Source: Zeaxanthinibacter sp. PT1 (GTDB lineage: Bacteria > Bacteroidota > Bacteroidia > Flavobacteriales > Flavobacteriaceae). From it: a stretch of DNA of 64,000 nucleotides. The DNA is taken from positions 806,001 through 870,000 of the forward strand of contig NZ_JAQPCN010000001.1 of NCBI RefSeq assembly GCF_028464225.1, in the 5' to 3' direction. The notes under the pieces are model-generated. The model made no database searches and had not been told where the DNA came from. It worked only from the letters and a program-made list of their open reading frames with translations. Numbering within the stretch: position 1 is the first letter of the stretch; each line of letters begins with the position of its first letter. Of the stretch, positions 36,224 to 46,700 are shown piece after piece. The translations under genes and the position numbers were made by a program.

Positions 36224-36436
36224 TTAACTCACTTTTTTCAGGAATTTCCTAGCCACAAGGGTAGCAAATACTTTCTGTATAAGCCCTCCCATACCGCCTA
36301 ACAGGCTGGTGGGATATAACTGGCTCTTAGCATTCTGATAGCTCAATTTCAGGTTCTCCCGGTCTATTGCCCGCTGCAATTCCAGTATCTTCAGATCGTG
36401 GTTAATCTCTGCTATGGATTCATATCGTTTAGACAT
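36224..36436 (-). CDS. Small conserved protein (DUF6327-like)
   Basis: A 70-residue basic protein: a charged N-terminal helix (MSKRYESIAEINHDLKILEL) and a short Gly-rich hydrophobic segment (SLLGGMGGLIQKVFATLV). From memory it resembles a small Bacteroidota family, possibly DUF6327; function unknown. Two nucleotides separate it from the holin-like gene upstream, so it is the third gene of a YtxH/holin-like/small-protein operon. Confidence 0.65.
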   Translation of the reverse strand: MSKRYESIAEINHDLKILELQRAIDRENLKLSYQNAKSQLYPTSLLGGMGGLIQKVFATLVARKFLKKVS

Positions 36437-36438
36437 AT

Positions 36439-36786
36439 CTAATCGTCAAAATAAAATTCAGAAAATTTCTTTAACAGCGGCCTGTTGATACGGTCTCTCA
36501 GGAGGTAGAAAAGTATTCCCACCAAAACGTAAAACCCACCAACGATCAGGAAGCCCTGGAATGTATTATCCAGTAACTGCCCTATTCCGTAAGAGGCTGC
36601 AAGTGAAAGGAATAACAGGGCGATGAAAGCGATGACTCCCACAACCAGCATTTTTGAGAAAGACATAATTCCCTGCATCAGGAACTTAAATGCCTTAAGT
36701 TTATAATATTCTGCGCTCGTATCTATATATGAGCGAGCGGTCCGGTCGGCCTCAGCGATGTTATCCTTTAGTTCTTCGAACGCCAT
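36439..36786 (-). CDS. Phage-holin-like (superfamily III) membrane protein
   Basis: A 115-residue protein with two transmembrane helices (about 42-68 and 76-97) flanked by charged cytoplasmic tails; MAFEELKDNIAEADRTARSYI is the amphipathic start. Proteins of this type are often labelled phage holin or competence protein. No phage genes are nearby, and the usual chromosomal context is, as here, next to a YtxH protein, which suggests an envelope stress role. This is inferred from context. Confidence 0.75.
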   Translation of the reverse strand: MAFEELKDNIAEADRTARSYIDTSAEYYKLKAFKFLMQGIMSFSKMLVVGVIAFIALLFLSLAASYGIGQLLDNTFQGFLIVGGFYVLVGILFYLLRDRINRPLLKKFSEFYFDD

Positions 36787-36792
36787 GCTTTA

Positions 36793-37122
36793 TTATTTCT
36801 GCAATTCTGCATTCTTTTTACGTAGGTCGGCTAATTTACGCTCCAGGGTCCCGATGATGTCATCAGCCTTATAGCTCATGGTAGAAATTGTTTCATCTAA
36901 CCTTCGGTCAAAATCAGCCTTCTTTGCATCGGCAGTTTTAGTCAGTTCATCTGCAGCCTTGTGCAAGCGAACATTTAAGTCATCCCTAGTTTTCAGGGCG
37001 CCATCTTTAAGTCTTCTCCTGGTCTCCTCACCTTTATCAGGGGCATACAAGATTCCGGCTATTCCACCGATTGCAGCTCCGGTTAACAAAGCCAGTAAAA
37101 CGTTTCCACTATTGTTATTCAT
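36793..37122 (-). CDS. YtxH-family stress protein
   Basis: A 109-residue protein. One N-terminal hydrophobic segment (VLLALLTGAAIGGIAGILYA, about 8-27) is followed by the YtxH turn PDKGEETRRRLKD and a long amphipathic coiled coil to the end. It leads a three-gene unit with the holin-like and small basic proteins. YtxH proteins are general-stress-associated membrane proteins of unknown mechanism. Confidence 0.85.
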   Translation of the reverse strand: MNNNSGNVLLALLTGAAIGGIAGILYAPDKGEETRRRLKDGALKTRDDLNVRLHKAADELTKTADAKKADFDRRLDETISTMSYKADDIIGTLERKLADLRKKNAELQK

Positions 37123-37443
37123 GATCTATTAAATTTTATGGTTAATATTCCTTTAATCCGAACATTTAAGATACGACCTAAAAAGGAAAGAATGTGTTAA
37201 GCGGCAGTTATTATTTTTTACTGATAACTGATTTTCAACAACATCCCGTGTTTCTCAATGTTCTTCGAGGACAATGTAATAACAAAGCTGTAGCCTCTTT
37301 AATCATATCCAATGAAAAACTATCGGAAAACCGCTAAATACCCGAATTTCAGCACGAGAATTGCAATAGAACGGAATATATCCCCCAAAAACAGAAAGGA
37401 TCCCGGTTTGGGATCCTTTAAAGCATTTATGTTTACGGATTTT
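37123..37443. other. Intergenic region
   Basis: These 321 bases contain the glnS terminator (37395-37419) and, at the left end, the AT-rich leader of the YtxH operon. No ORF, RNA gene or repeat was recognised in the remainder. Confidence 0.6.
37395..37419 (-). terminator. Terminator of glnS
   Basis: A 10-bp perfect stem (AAAGGATCCC / GGGATCCTTT) with a 5-nt loop. On the minus strand CTGTTTTTG follows. It lies 25 nt past the glnS stop. Confidence 0.85.
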
Positions 37444-39129
37444 TTAGGACTGGTCCTTTAATTTGGCCCATGTATCTCTCAGGGGCACCGTCCTGTTAAA
37501 CACCAATGTACCTTCCGTACTCTCCTTGTCTATATTAAAATAGCCCAAGCGTTGAAACTGGAATCGATCGCCGATTTCAGCACCCTTTAAACTCGGCTCA
37601 ACATAGGCCGTGATTACTTTTAGGGATTCGGGGTTGATAAAATCTGTATATTCTTTCTCCTTGTCAGCATCTGGGGTTTCGTGGCTGAATAAGCGGTCGT
37701 AAAGACGAACTTCTGCCGGGATGGCATGGGCGACAGATACCCAGTGCAGGGTCCCCTTAACCTTCCTCAGGCTTTCTTCTGTTCCGCTCCCACTCTTGCT
37801 TTTTGGGTCATATGTACACTGAATTTGCGTAATATTCCCATCGGTATCTTTAGTGCAGGATTCGGCTTTAATGATATAACCATTTTTTAAGCGGACCTCC
37901 CCGCCTAACTTCAGTCTGAAAAATTTGCGGTTCGCTTCTTCCCTGAAATCTTCCTTTTCTATATACAATTCTCTTGAAAATGGAACTTCCCTTTCCCCCG
38001 CCCCGGGGTCCTCGGGGTTATTTTCCGCTGTAAGCCATTCTTCTTTGCCTTCGGGGTAATTGGTGATAACAAGTTTAACCGGGTCAAGAACCGCCATAAC
38101 CCTGGGCGCTATCTGGTTCAAATGTTCCCGTACGTGAAACTCTAATAATGATACGTCTACCACATTGTCTCTTTTAGCGATCCCTATAGTATCTGCAAAA
38201 TTCCGTATGGATTCCGGGGTATATCCCCTTCGTCTCAAGCCGGATATGGTAGGCATCCTTGGGTCGTCCCAGCCATTGACAACCCCCCTGTTTACAAGCT
38301 CCAGCAATTTCCTTTTACTGACTACGGTATGACTGAGGTTACGCCTTGCAAATTCACGTTGCTTTGGCCTTACCTTGCCTTCTTCCACAACCTGGTCTAA
38401 AAACCAATTATACAACTCCCTGTGAGGTGCAAACTCCAACGTACACAGCGAGTGAGAAACAGACTCGATATAATCGCTTTCCCCGTGTGTCCAGTCGTAC
38501 ATCGGATAAATACACCAATCGGTATTTGTGCGGTGGTGCGGCTTGTGCAGCACGCGGTACATGATAGGATCACGCATCAGCATGTTGGTGGCCGCCATAT
38601 TGATCTTAGCTCTCAGCACGTGGGTCCCCTCCCCGTGTTTCCCTGCTTTCATCTCTTCAAACAATGCCAGGTTCTCTTCCACGGAACGGTCCCTGAACGG
38701 GCTGTTGGTACCGGGTTCTGTCGGTGTTCCCTTCTGCTGGGCCATGGCTTCTGAAGATTGACTGTCCACATAAGCTTTTCCGTCCTTGATCAGCATAACG
38801 GCCCAGTCGTATAGTTGTTGAAAATAATCAGAGGCGTAACATTCCTTATCCCATTCAAATCCCAGCCATTCTACGTCTTTGCGGATCGCCTCTACGAACT
38901 CCTTTTCCTCCTTAGAGGGATTGGTATCGTCAAAGCGAAGATTGACCGGGGCTCCGTAGCGAAGGCCGAGTCCAAAATTCAGACAGATAGAGCTGGCATG
39001 CCCGATGTGAAGGTATCCATTGGGCTCCGGTGGAAAGCGAAACCGGAGATCGTTTTTAGAGAATCCTTTCTCCAGGTCTTCTTCAATGATATGTTCTATA
39101 AAATTCAGCGAGCGTGGCGCATCTTTCAT
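37444..39129 (-). CDS. glnS: Glutamine-tRNA ligase
   Basis: A 561-residue class I synthetase. The signatures are RFPPEPNGYLHIGHASSI (HIGH motif at about 39-42), the KMSKS-type VVSKRKLL, and the two beta-barrel anticodon-binding domains in the last 220 residues. It charges tRNA-Gln directly. It is monocistronic, with a -7 box (TAACTTTG) 19 nt before the ATG and a terminator after the stop. Confidence 0.97.
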   Translation of the reverse strand: MKDAPRSLNFIEHIIEEDLEKGFSKNDLRFRFPPEPNGYLHIGHASSICLNFGLGLRYGAPVNLRFDDTNPSKEEKEFVEAIRKDVEWLGFEWDKECYASDYFQQLYDWAVMLIKDGKAYVDSQSSEAMAQQKGTPTEPGTNSPFRDRSVEENLALFEEMKAGKHGEGTHVLRAKINMAATNMLMRDPIMYRVLHKPHHRTNTDWCIYPMYDWTHGESDYIESVSHSLCTLEFAPHRELYNWFLDQVVEEGKVRPKQREFARRNLSHTVVSKRKLLELVNRGVVNGWDDPRMPTISGLRRRGYTPESIRNFADTIGIAKRDNVVDVSLLEFHVREHLNQIAPRVMAVLDPVKLVITNYPEGKEEWLTAENNPEDPGAGEREVPFSRELYIEKEDFREEANRKFFRLKLGGEVRLKNGYIIKAESCTKDTDGNITQIQCTYDPKSKSGSGTEESLRKVKGTLHWVSVAHAIPAEVRLYDRLFSHETPDADKEKEYTDFINPESLKVITAYVEPSLKGAEIGDRFQFQRLGYFNIDKESTEGTLVFNRTVPLRDTWAKLKDQS

Positions 39130-39148
39130 AAGCTATATTTTCAAGCTG

Positions 39149-39156
39149 CAAAGTTA
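39149..39156 (-). promoter_or_regulatory. -7 promoter box TAACTTTG of glnS
   Basis: Exact TAnnTTTG match on the minus strand, 19 nt before the ATG. Confidence 0.55.
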
Positions 39157-39211
39157 GCAAAATTGCGTTCATAGCGTCCATAATTAAAGCCGCAGCCTAC
39201 AAGAATTGCGA

Positions 39212-39221
39212 TTTCACAACA
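39212..39221 (+). promoter_or_regulatory. TTTCACAACA element upstream of the sprC-like operon
   Basis: The 10-bp core found upstream of the three other T9SS transcription units lies 189 nt before the sprC-like ATG. Here the flanking bases differ, and no TA-rich box occurs at the +38 position. A GACCTTTG sequence at 39347-39354 is a possible separate -7 box. Confidence 0.4.
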
Positions 39222-39400
39222 TAAATCTACCGTACTACAACATTAAATTCCCATCACTTCGATTAAGTGTCATATTTGTTAGGCATACAGGTAAGGGTTA
39301 ATAAGTTCTCCCCGACAGCGATAAAATTCCCAGCTGTTCAGAATCAGACCTTTGACCAAAATACATACGAGTAAGAGTAGTCCCAAAACTACAGCCAGCT

Positions 39401-41665
39401 ATGAAACAATTTATACAAACCATATTCCGAGTCTCTTTCAGCATTCTACTGTTCTTTGGTTGCCTGATGGCATCTGCCCAGACACTGAAGAAGCCGGAAG
39501 CTGCCCCCAACCAAACTCCACCCGCAGGAAGTAGTCCATGGGTACAGGCTTGTGCCTCTGCTTCATTCAATGATTACTGGGTGAACTTTAGCTGGAGCCC
39601 ACCACTGGTCAACTCAGATAATGAATTCATCCTGGAGCTGTCCGATGCAGACGGAAATTTTTCAGACCCGGTAGAATTAGTAAGAGAAGGCAGTAAGAAT
39701 ACCGTTTTTGATTTTTACTTTCAATTCCAGGTGCCACCGGAAACACGGGGAGAAAACTACCGCTTCCGTGTTCGTAGTACAAGTCCTGCATTGACAAGCC
39801 CGGTATCTGATCCACATCCCATGTATTACCTCTCTGTCAACTCCGGCTTAAAGATCCGGCAGCAGGGCGAAGCAGATTTTGGTGATGGAACTGCGCAGAT
39901 CTGTGACGGAAACTCAATCACACTAGAAGTATACGACCTGGCCACTGCCGGGACATATCAATATAATTGGTATCGCAGCGGAACGCTCATTGCTGAAAAA
40001 AGCGATCGTATTACCGTTACCCAGGCCGGGATGTATAATGTAGAGATCGATTATGGGTCTTGTTCCGGATCCGGTAATACCCTATCCAATATCATGGACA
40101 TAACCGTGGGAAGCAGTCTTGGGATTGCCATTAATCCCCCGGCTAAAACGGAGCTTTGCGAAGGCGATCTTCAAACATTAGAGGCCAATATCAGTGGTAG
40201 CGGTCTTACCTACACCTGGTATAAGAACGGAAGTCCCGTTAGCACACCAACCATAGATGACCATATGTATACCGTTGATGCCTCTGTCGCCGGATTTGAA
40301 GGCGATTACCAGGTAGAGGTTTACGGGCCAGGAGCCTGCGTAGAGCGATCAGCCCCTGTCACTATAACCAATGCCGGTAATATTACAGCTAGCCGGGCTA
40401 ACGACGCCAACATGGTCATCCTGCCGGGTAACAGCTTAAACCTGAGCGTGCTTACCAACGCCAGCAATCCAAGCTTCCAATGGTACAAAGACGGATCCGT
40501 GATCAGCGGGGCTACCAACAGTACCTTTACTATTAATGATGTAGCTGATCAAGGAACCTATTACGTAGAGGTCACCCAGACCGGCGGAGCCTGCGCATCG
40601 GCAACTGCGATTTCCGACTCAACCGTCGTCGTGGCACCGGTCTCGTTTGAAATCGTTACAGATTATATCGGCAGTTATGCCCCTTGCGAGAATACCAGTA
40701 CCGCATTAGAAGTTACACAGATCAACGCCATAGAAGATTCCGGGAACCGGACAGATGTTACTACAACTCTGAAAGATTCATTCACTTACCAATGGTATAA
40801 GGATGCATCTGTTGTAGCGGGAGAAACATCTGCTTCGATCAGTTTGGTCAATGTAACAGAGAATGGAAATTATACGCTAGAGGCCAACTTAGAATCCTAT
40901 TCCAGCACCTCTGCAGCTTTAGAGGTTAGACTGCTGGTCAGTGAAACACTTACTATAGAAAGTACAGGACTGGTCAGTTGTGGAGAAGGTGAGATCATTA
41001 CTATCAGTACGGATACTGACCTGAACGGGCAAACATTCAGCTGGACCCGGGATAATGAAATAGTGAGTAATAGTGATCAGTCATTAAATGTTACAGAAGC
41101 AGGTACATACCAATTGGTATTAGAGCGGAATGGATGCCCCTTACCTTCTAATGAAATTGTGATTTCACCTATTGACGAATCGCTGATAACCTTGGACCAA
41201 CCGGGATCTATTGTCTTCCCGGAAGGGAGTTCTAAAACCGTCACGGCTAGTGGAGGAGATTCTTACCAATGGTATGACAGTTCTAATACTGAAAGAAGCA
41301 ATTCCTCCTCTATGACCTTTACAGAAGAGGGCTCTTATTTACTGGTTGCCTCCATCGGGAACTGTACTATTACCAGGTCACTGAAAGTAGAATACCTGGA
41401 TACCTTTAAAGTTCCTAATGTAATCTCGGTCAACGGTGATGGCATCAATGACCAGTGGGTGATCCCGAATTCCTATTCCAATAAAACGGACGTTTCCGTG
41501 ATCATTTATAACGAAAGGGGTGAGGAGATCTTCAACCAAACAGATTATAAGAATAACTGGCCGGAATCAACCCGCGTTTTTCCCAAACAGAACATGGTGT
41601 TCTATTATAAGATCAAGAACGCTAACAGCATATTAAAGCAAGGCACAATAACTATTATCCGATAA
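39401..41665 (+). CDS. sprC: SprC-like Ig-domain protein with T9SS type B sorting domain
   Basis: A 754-residue exported protein (signal ends MASAQ). An N-terminal fibronectin-like region (about 45-150) is followed by about five Ig-like domains carrying the recurrent YxWYKDGSxI motif (YTWYKNGSPV, FQWYKDGSVI, YQWYKDASVV, FSWTRDNEIV, YQWYDSS). A type B C-terminal sorting domain starts at about 670 (FKVPNVISVNGDGINDQWVI, VIIYNERGEEIF). It sits first in a sprC-sprD-sprB order like that of F. johnsoniae, where SprC supports SprB function. The symbol rests on architecture and position. The sprD-like gene follows after 7 nt. Confidence 0.7.
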   Translation: MKQFIQTIFRVSFSILLFFGCLMASAQTLKKPEAAPNQTPPAGSSPWVQACASASFNDYWVNFSWSPPLVNSDNEFILELSDADGNFSDPVELVREGSKNTVFDFYFQFQVPPETRGENYRFRVRSTSPALTSPVSDPHPMYYLSVNSGLKIRQQGEADFGDGTAQICDGNSITLEVYDLATAGTYQYNWYRSGTLIAEKSDRITVTQAGMYNVEIDYGSCSGSGNTLSNIMDITVGSSLGIAINPPAKTELCEGDLQTLEANISGSGLTYTWYKNGSPVSTPTIDDHMYTVDASVAGFEGDYQVEVYGPGACVERSAPVTITNAGNITASRANDANMVILPGNSLNLSVLTNASNPSFQWYKDGSVISGATNSTFTINDVADQGTYYVEVTQTGGACASATAISDSTVVVAPVSFEIVTDYIGSYAPCENTSTALEVTQINAIEDSGNRTDVTTTLKDSFTYQWYKDASVVAGETSASISLVNVTENGNYTLEANLESYSSTSAALEVRLLVSETLTIESTGLVSCGEGEIITISTDTDLNGQTFSWTRDNEIVSNSDQSLNVTEAGTYQLVLERNGCPLPSNEIVISPIDESLITLDQPGSIVFPEGSSKTVTASGGDSYQWYDSSNTERSNSSSMTFTEEGSYLLVASIGNCTITRSLKVEYLDTFKVPNVISVNGDGINDQWVIPNSYSNKTDVSVIIYNERGEEIFNQTDYKNNWPESTRVFPKQNMVFYYKIKNANSILKQGTITIIR

Positions 41666-41672
41666 ACCAACC

Positions 41673-43718
41673 ATGAAAAAGGGTATCCTTTTCTTATTTC
41701 TATGCATGGCAGCATTAACCCGGGTGGGAGCCCAGGACGAAAGTCCGTTCATCACTTATGATGTTCCCTCCCAGAACCTGTTAAAGTATAACCGCTTCCT
41801 GATCAACCCTACCTTTTCTACGGTACGGGAAGACAAATCATACTTTAATTTGTTACACAGAAACCAATCAGTACAATTTGACGATAATAATCAAATGTAC
41901 TTCCTGAGCTACAGTGGTCGTATCAGTGACCGGACCGGGCTAGGACTTAGCTTGTATACACAGCGTGAAGGACTTGTCAGTAACTATGGTGTCTTGGCTA
42001 ACTATGCCTATGGAATAAAGCTCAACGATAAGAGCAACTTTACCTTCGGAGCTAACGTATCCTATTATAACAGTGGATTTGATGAGAGCAGGGCTAATTC
42101 TGTAGAGAACGATCCATTCCTAAACGGTTTCCAGGATAATTCCTTACTGTCCTTCCAGCCAGGATTCAACATATCCTATGGTCATTTTGACTTCGGAGTT
42201 TTTGCAGAAAACCTGTTTGATTACAACCTAAAGGCCAATACCTCTATTACCACCTTTGATGAGAAGACCTTTTCCGGTCACCTGCAATACACCCATGCAT
42301 TTAACAATGCTGCCGGTGTGTTCGAGGAAGGCAGGGTAATGCCGCTTGCCAGGGTGCGAAAAATGGGGACAGAAGAATTGGCCCTGGGTGGAAGCCTGAT
42401 CCTGGACCTGCCTAAACTAGGCTGGTTACAAGGAGGTTATGACAGTTTTTACGGCGCATCTGCTGGTATCGGCTTCAACCTCAACCGAAGACTTTCCTTA
42501 GGATACACTATGGAGAAAGGCCTGTCTGACAATACCGATAATTTTGGACTGACCCACGAGATCTCTTTTGCCTACTCCTTTACCCCTAACCTGACCGAGG
42601 ACCGTGTAATGCTCGAAGATAACAAAGACCTACTGGTCTCTGCCGAGGAAGATGAAGAGTTGAGCCAGACAGATAAGGATGCCGAGATCGCCGAGCTTAA
42701 AAGAAGGCTTGCCGAAAATGACGAAATCCTGGCCGAATTGATCTACCGACAAGATTCGGTTGAAAGAGCACAGCAACAAGAACTGGAGCGTCGTTTTGAA
42801 ATGGTAATGCGGATGGTGCGTAATGAAACCGGAGGTCAACGCCCCGACCTGGAAGAAAAAGCCAGGCAACAATACTTTATCAATAACGAGAAAGCGCAGG
42901 TTGCAACCAAGGAGGAAACCAAAAGACCGGCAATAATTAAACCAACCGGTATTCCAGCTGCAAAGGCCAGAGAGAAGGTTATCGTTTCAGCTGAAATAGC
43001 AGAAGCATCCAGGGATAATATCCATCCGACCATAACAAAACGCAAGGCCGCAAAAAGCAGGACCTTCCGTGACCTGCAGGATGTTGAGCAGGGATTTTAT
43101 GTAATCGCCAATGTTTACAAGGGTGGTAAGTATATGAACAAGTTCATCAGTACCTTACAGTCTGATGGTATAGACGCCGGTTATATTGATAATCCTCGCA
43201 ATGGGCTCAAGTACGTTTACCTTCAGCGATTCAACAGCAAGGAAGAAGCTATGCGGGCATATAATACCGGCCTAGACGGGAAATACGACGGAGACTTATG
43301 GATCATGAACGTAGACAATCGCTACTCCAATGAAGCTTATGCCGCTAATGCTAATAAAATAAAAGAAAAATCAGCAGAATATGAGAATAATGTGTTGCAA
43401 AAGAACGTCATAGCCCGTGATAAGCTGGCTGCTTCCGAAAGCCAAAAGGAACCTCGGGTGGGCCGGAAAGGCTCCGAGTATTACATTATTGCCAACGTTT
43501 TTGCCAATCCTAATAATGCCAACCGTTTTGTCAGGCTGTTGAATGCGCAAGGACTGAGCGCCAGCTATTTCATAAATCCGAAAAATAACTATCGGTATGT
43601 CTACCTGAAAAGACACGATTCCTGGAATAATGCCTTGATCTCTTACTATTCCAAACTAGATGCTTCCTATGATGACAAAATGTGGATCATGAAGGTGAAT
43701 CCTAATCTTCTTAGTTGA
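41673..43718 (+). CDS. sprD: SprD-like protein: PorP/SprF barrel fused to two SPOR-like modules
   Basis: A 681-residue exported protein (signal ends RVGAQ). Residues about 25-310 are a PorP/SprF-type outer-membrane barrel (FLINPTFSTVREDKSYF, YGIKLNDKSNFTFGANVSYY). An acidic coiled coil follows (about 325-400, AELKRRLAENDEILAELIYR). Two related SPOR-like modules occupy about 470-555 and 595-678, each with YVIANVY or YIIANVF, a YVYLxR strand and a WIMxV end. The barrel would lie in the outer membrane with the SPOR modules reaching peptidoglycan. The TGA overlaps the ATG of the giant adhesin (TGATG), implying translational coupling. SprD identity is from context. Confidence 0.75.
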   Translation: MKKGILFLFLCMAALTRVGAQDESPFITYDVPSQNLLKYNRFLINPTFSTVREDKSYFNLLHRNQSVQFDDNNQMYFLSYSGRISDRTGLGLSLYTQREGLVSNYGVLANYAYGIKLNDKSNFTFGANVSYYNSGFDESRANSVENDPFLNGFQDNSLLSFQPGFNISYGHFDFGVFAENLFDYNLKANTSITTFDEKTFSGHLQYTHAFNNAAGVFEEGRVMPLARVRKMGTEELALGGSLILDLPKLGWLQGGYDSFYGASAGIGFNLNRRLSLGYTMEKGLSDNTDNFGLTHEISFAYSFTPNLTEDRVMLEDNKDLLVSAEEDEELSQTDKDAEIAELKRRLAENDEILAELIYRQDSVERAQQQELERRFEMVMRMVRNETGGQRPDLEEKARQQYFINNEKAQVATKEETKRPAIIKPTGIPAAKAREKVIVSAEIAEASRDNIHPTITKRKAAKSRTFRDLQDVEQGFYVIANVYKGGKYMNKFISTLQSDGIDAGYIDNPRNGLKYVYLQRFNSKEEAMRAYNTGLDGKYDGDLWIMNVDNRYSNEAYAANANKIKEKSAEYENNVLQKNVIARDKLAASESQKEPRVGRKGSEYYIIANVFANPNNANRFVRLLNAQGLSASYFINPKNNYRYVYLKRHDSWNNALISYYSKLDASYDDKMWIMKVNPNLLS

Positions 43719-46700
43719 TGAATAAAAAACTATCCATAATATTTATTGCTGTATTATTTCATTTGGGCCTCACCTCTGTGCTGGCCCAAGTGAGTTGTCC
43801 GGACAATGACAATCCCATTGCAGCTTTAATTGCGGATAGTTCCAATTCAATTGATGGAGAAATAGTCACCTGCCCGGATGATGGTTCTTTATTACCTCGC
43901 CTTTTCCTGTGCGGGGCCAGCGATTCCGACGCTCTTTCTGTGACATTTTCCAATACGTCCGGTATTACCTGGGAGCTGCTCGATGAAACCAGTTGCAGCA
44001 GCGCGGCTTCCGATTGTGCCAACAAAAATGCTCAATGCACATGGTCAGCGGTCGGAAATGGCGCTAACTACATAGCCCAGGACGCAGGGAAATATCGCAT
44101 CAGTGTTAATTATCAAAACGGCTGTTTTGAACGCTTTTACTTTGATGTCTTTAAAAACCCGCTTGCGCCGCAGACAGATGTCAAAGATATCATGTGTGGA
44201 AACCCGGGAGAAATCACGGTTACCAATGTTCCGGCCAATTACGAATTTCAACTTCTCGATGACGCAACCGGAAATATTCTTGTTCCTTACAGCGCTAACA
44301 ATGGTCCATTATTTCCTATAAATAACGAAGGGACTTATGCCGTGGAAATCCGGCAATCCGGAGTTAGCGGAGGATGTGTTTTCAGGCTGGATAAGCTCGA
44401 TATCCGCACTCGTAATTTCCAGGTACAAACCTCCGTAACCGATGCGGTCTGCGGGGATTTTGGTTCTATCAGTGTGGATGTGCTGGATGCGGATCCTCAA
44501 TACTATTTTAACCTCCGGGAATTGGGATATAGTCTGGATGATTACATTCCGACTTCAGAAAGCAGCTATACTTTTGAAGGTCTTAGGGGAGGCGATTATG
44601 AGCTGGAAGTGTGGACGGATGACGGATGCTATTACACGGAACAACTTCAGGTACAAAGCGGAAGCCCCTATGAAGTAAACGCGGTGATATCACAACACAT
44701 CACCTGCCGGGAAGGTAACATACAAATGCAAACTAACGGGACGCCCAAAGGTGGTGTGTCTTACGCAATCTGGTCCTATGAAGATAAGGATGGTAATCTG
44801 GTAACTTCGTATCCAACCGTTAATGATATACCTAATTCTGAATTCCAGACCAGTGTGATATTTGATATCGTTGACGAGGGTATTTACACCTTTGTAGCTA
44901 TCGACAAAGCGAACTGCGCCGTAGTGACCAATAAAGTTCGCATAGAGCTGTTTCCAAGTGTGGATTACACCTTTACAGAAACCGATGAAACCTGTTTTGG
45001 TAATGCCGATGGCCGAATTGATTATACCATTATAGATGATAACGGGTTCAATGTAGAATTCCGTCTCGAATATCCAGATGGCACCACCTTACTGAGTACT
45101 TCGGGGGTGTTTACCAACCTGCCACAGGGAGATTATATCGTATATCTGGTTCAGGCCAAAGGAGGTGGCGAATGCGAGTTCCCCCAGGATCATACCATAG
45201 CGGGGCCTGATGCGGAAATTACGGCTGACGTAGTTATGACGCAATCGTTTACCTGTGACCAGGACGCTATACTGGAAGTCCAGAACGCAGTTGGTGGAAC
45301 AGCGCCCTATACTTATAGTCTTGACGGGGTGAATTTCAGTGGAAGTGCCGCATTCAATGGATTACAGGACGGAACTTACACCATTAGTGTACGTGATGCC
45401 CAGGGGTGTGCCTATACGCTCAGCCCATTTACCATCGATCCTACCTCCGGACCCCAGGATATCGATTTCAGTGCTTCGGTCCAGACCTGTGCTGATCCGG
45501 ATCCGGACGTTACCCTGAATGTAACCGGGGGAAACGGTTCGCTGAAATTCGAAATAATTGCCCCAGCTTCGGCTGTAATCGATAACGGGAATAATAACGT
45601 CTTTAGCGATTTGTCTGCCGGCACCTATACCTTTCGTGTTACCGACTCTCAAAATTGTTCCTACCAGGAGAATTTTACCATTTCCCCTGTTACCCCTATC
45701 GCAGCGGATGGATCACTGGTGAACCCCGTAAGTTGCGTAGGTGCAGCGGATGGAGCAATAACTTTCGCCATTAATGGTTTTTCAGGCACTTATAGTTATA
45801 CCTTAACCGGGGGGTCTTCTGCAGCAGGTATCAGCCTGGCACAACTTGATTTTACCGGCTTATCAGCAGGGGATTATACCCTTACGGTAACTGATGAAAA
45901 TACCCTGTGTACGGCTTCTGCAACCATAACGGTTCCTGAACCGGCCAATGTTCTTGCCGCGAACCTTAACGTTTCTCCTATAACCTGTGCTTCGGACGGA
46001 TCTGTATCCGTTTCGAGCAGCGGGGGATGGGGATCATACAGTTACACCCTGTTACAACCTGATGGTACTCCACTGGGACCTCAAGCAGTTAATTCTTTTG
46101 ATAACCTTACCCAGACGGGCACATACAACCTTACGGTAACGGACGCCAACGGATGCAGCACAGCTGAAAATTTTGATCTCAGTTCTCCGGATATCCCTGT
46201 CGTGAACCTGGTTCCTACCCACGGAGACCTTTGTTATGACCCCAGTAGCGGGATGAGCCTCACGGCCAGCGCCAGCGGAGGTCTGCCACCTTATTCTTAC
46301 AGTATTAACGGAGGGCCGACACAATCATCCGAAGTATTTGACGGACTGACCCCCGGCAATTACACGGTAGAGGTATATGATTCTTATAACTGCTCGGCAA
46401 GTTCCGCTTCTTTAACTGTTGCTCCCCAGCTTACCATCAGCACCTCCGTAGTGAAAGAATTGGACTGCTCGGCAAGCCCGGAAGCGGTAATCAATGTTAC
46501 TATTAATGGAGGATACCCCGGTTTTACATACCAGGTCAATTCAGGGGGTAGTACAGCCATAGCAGGGAATAGTTTTTCATACAGTACAGCCAGCCCCGGA
46601 ACATTTATCTTTGAAGTAACAGACCAGCAGGGATGTACCATCAGCAGCAGTGTTACTATCTCGGCGGACGATCCACTTACCGCCGTCCACAACACTTCTG

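Noticed and set aside
36439-36786. Holin-like gene considered as a prophage remnant
   Set aside because: No other phage genes, attachment sites or integrase nearby; the YtxH neighbour indicates a chromosomal stress operon.
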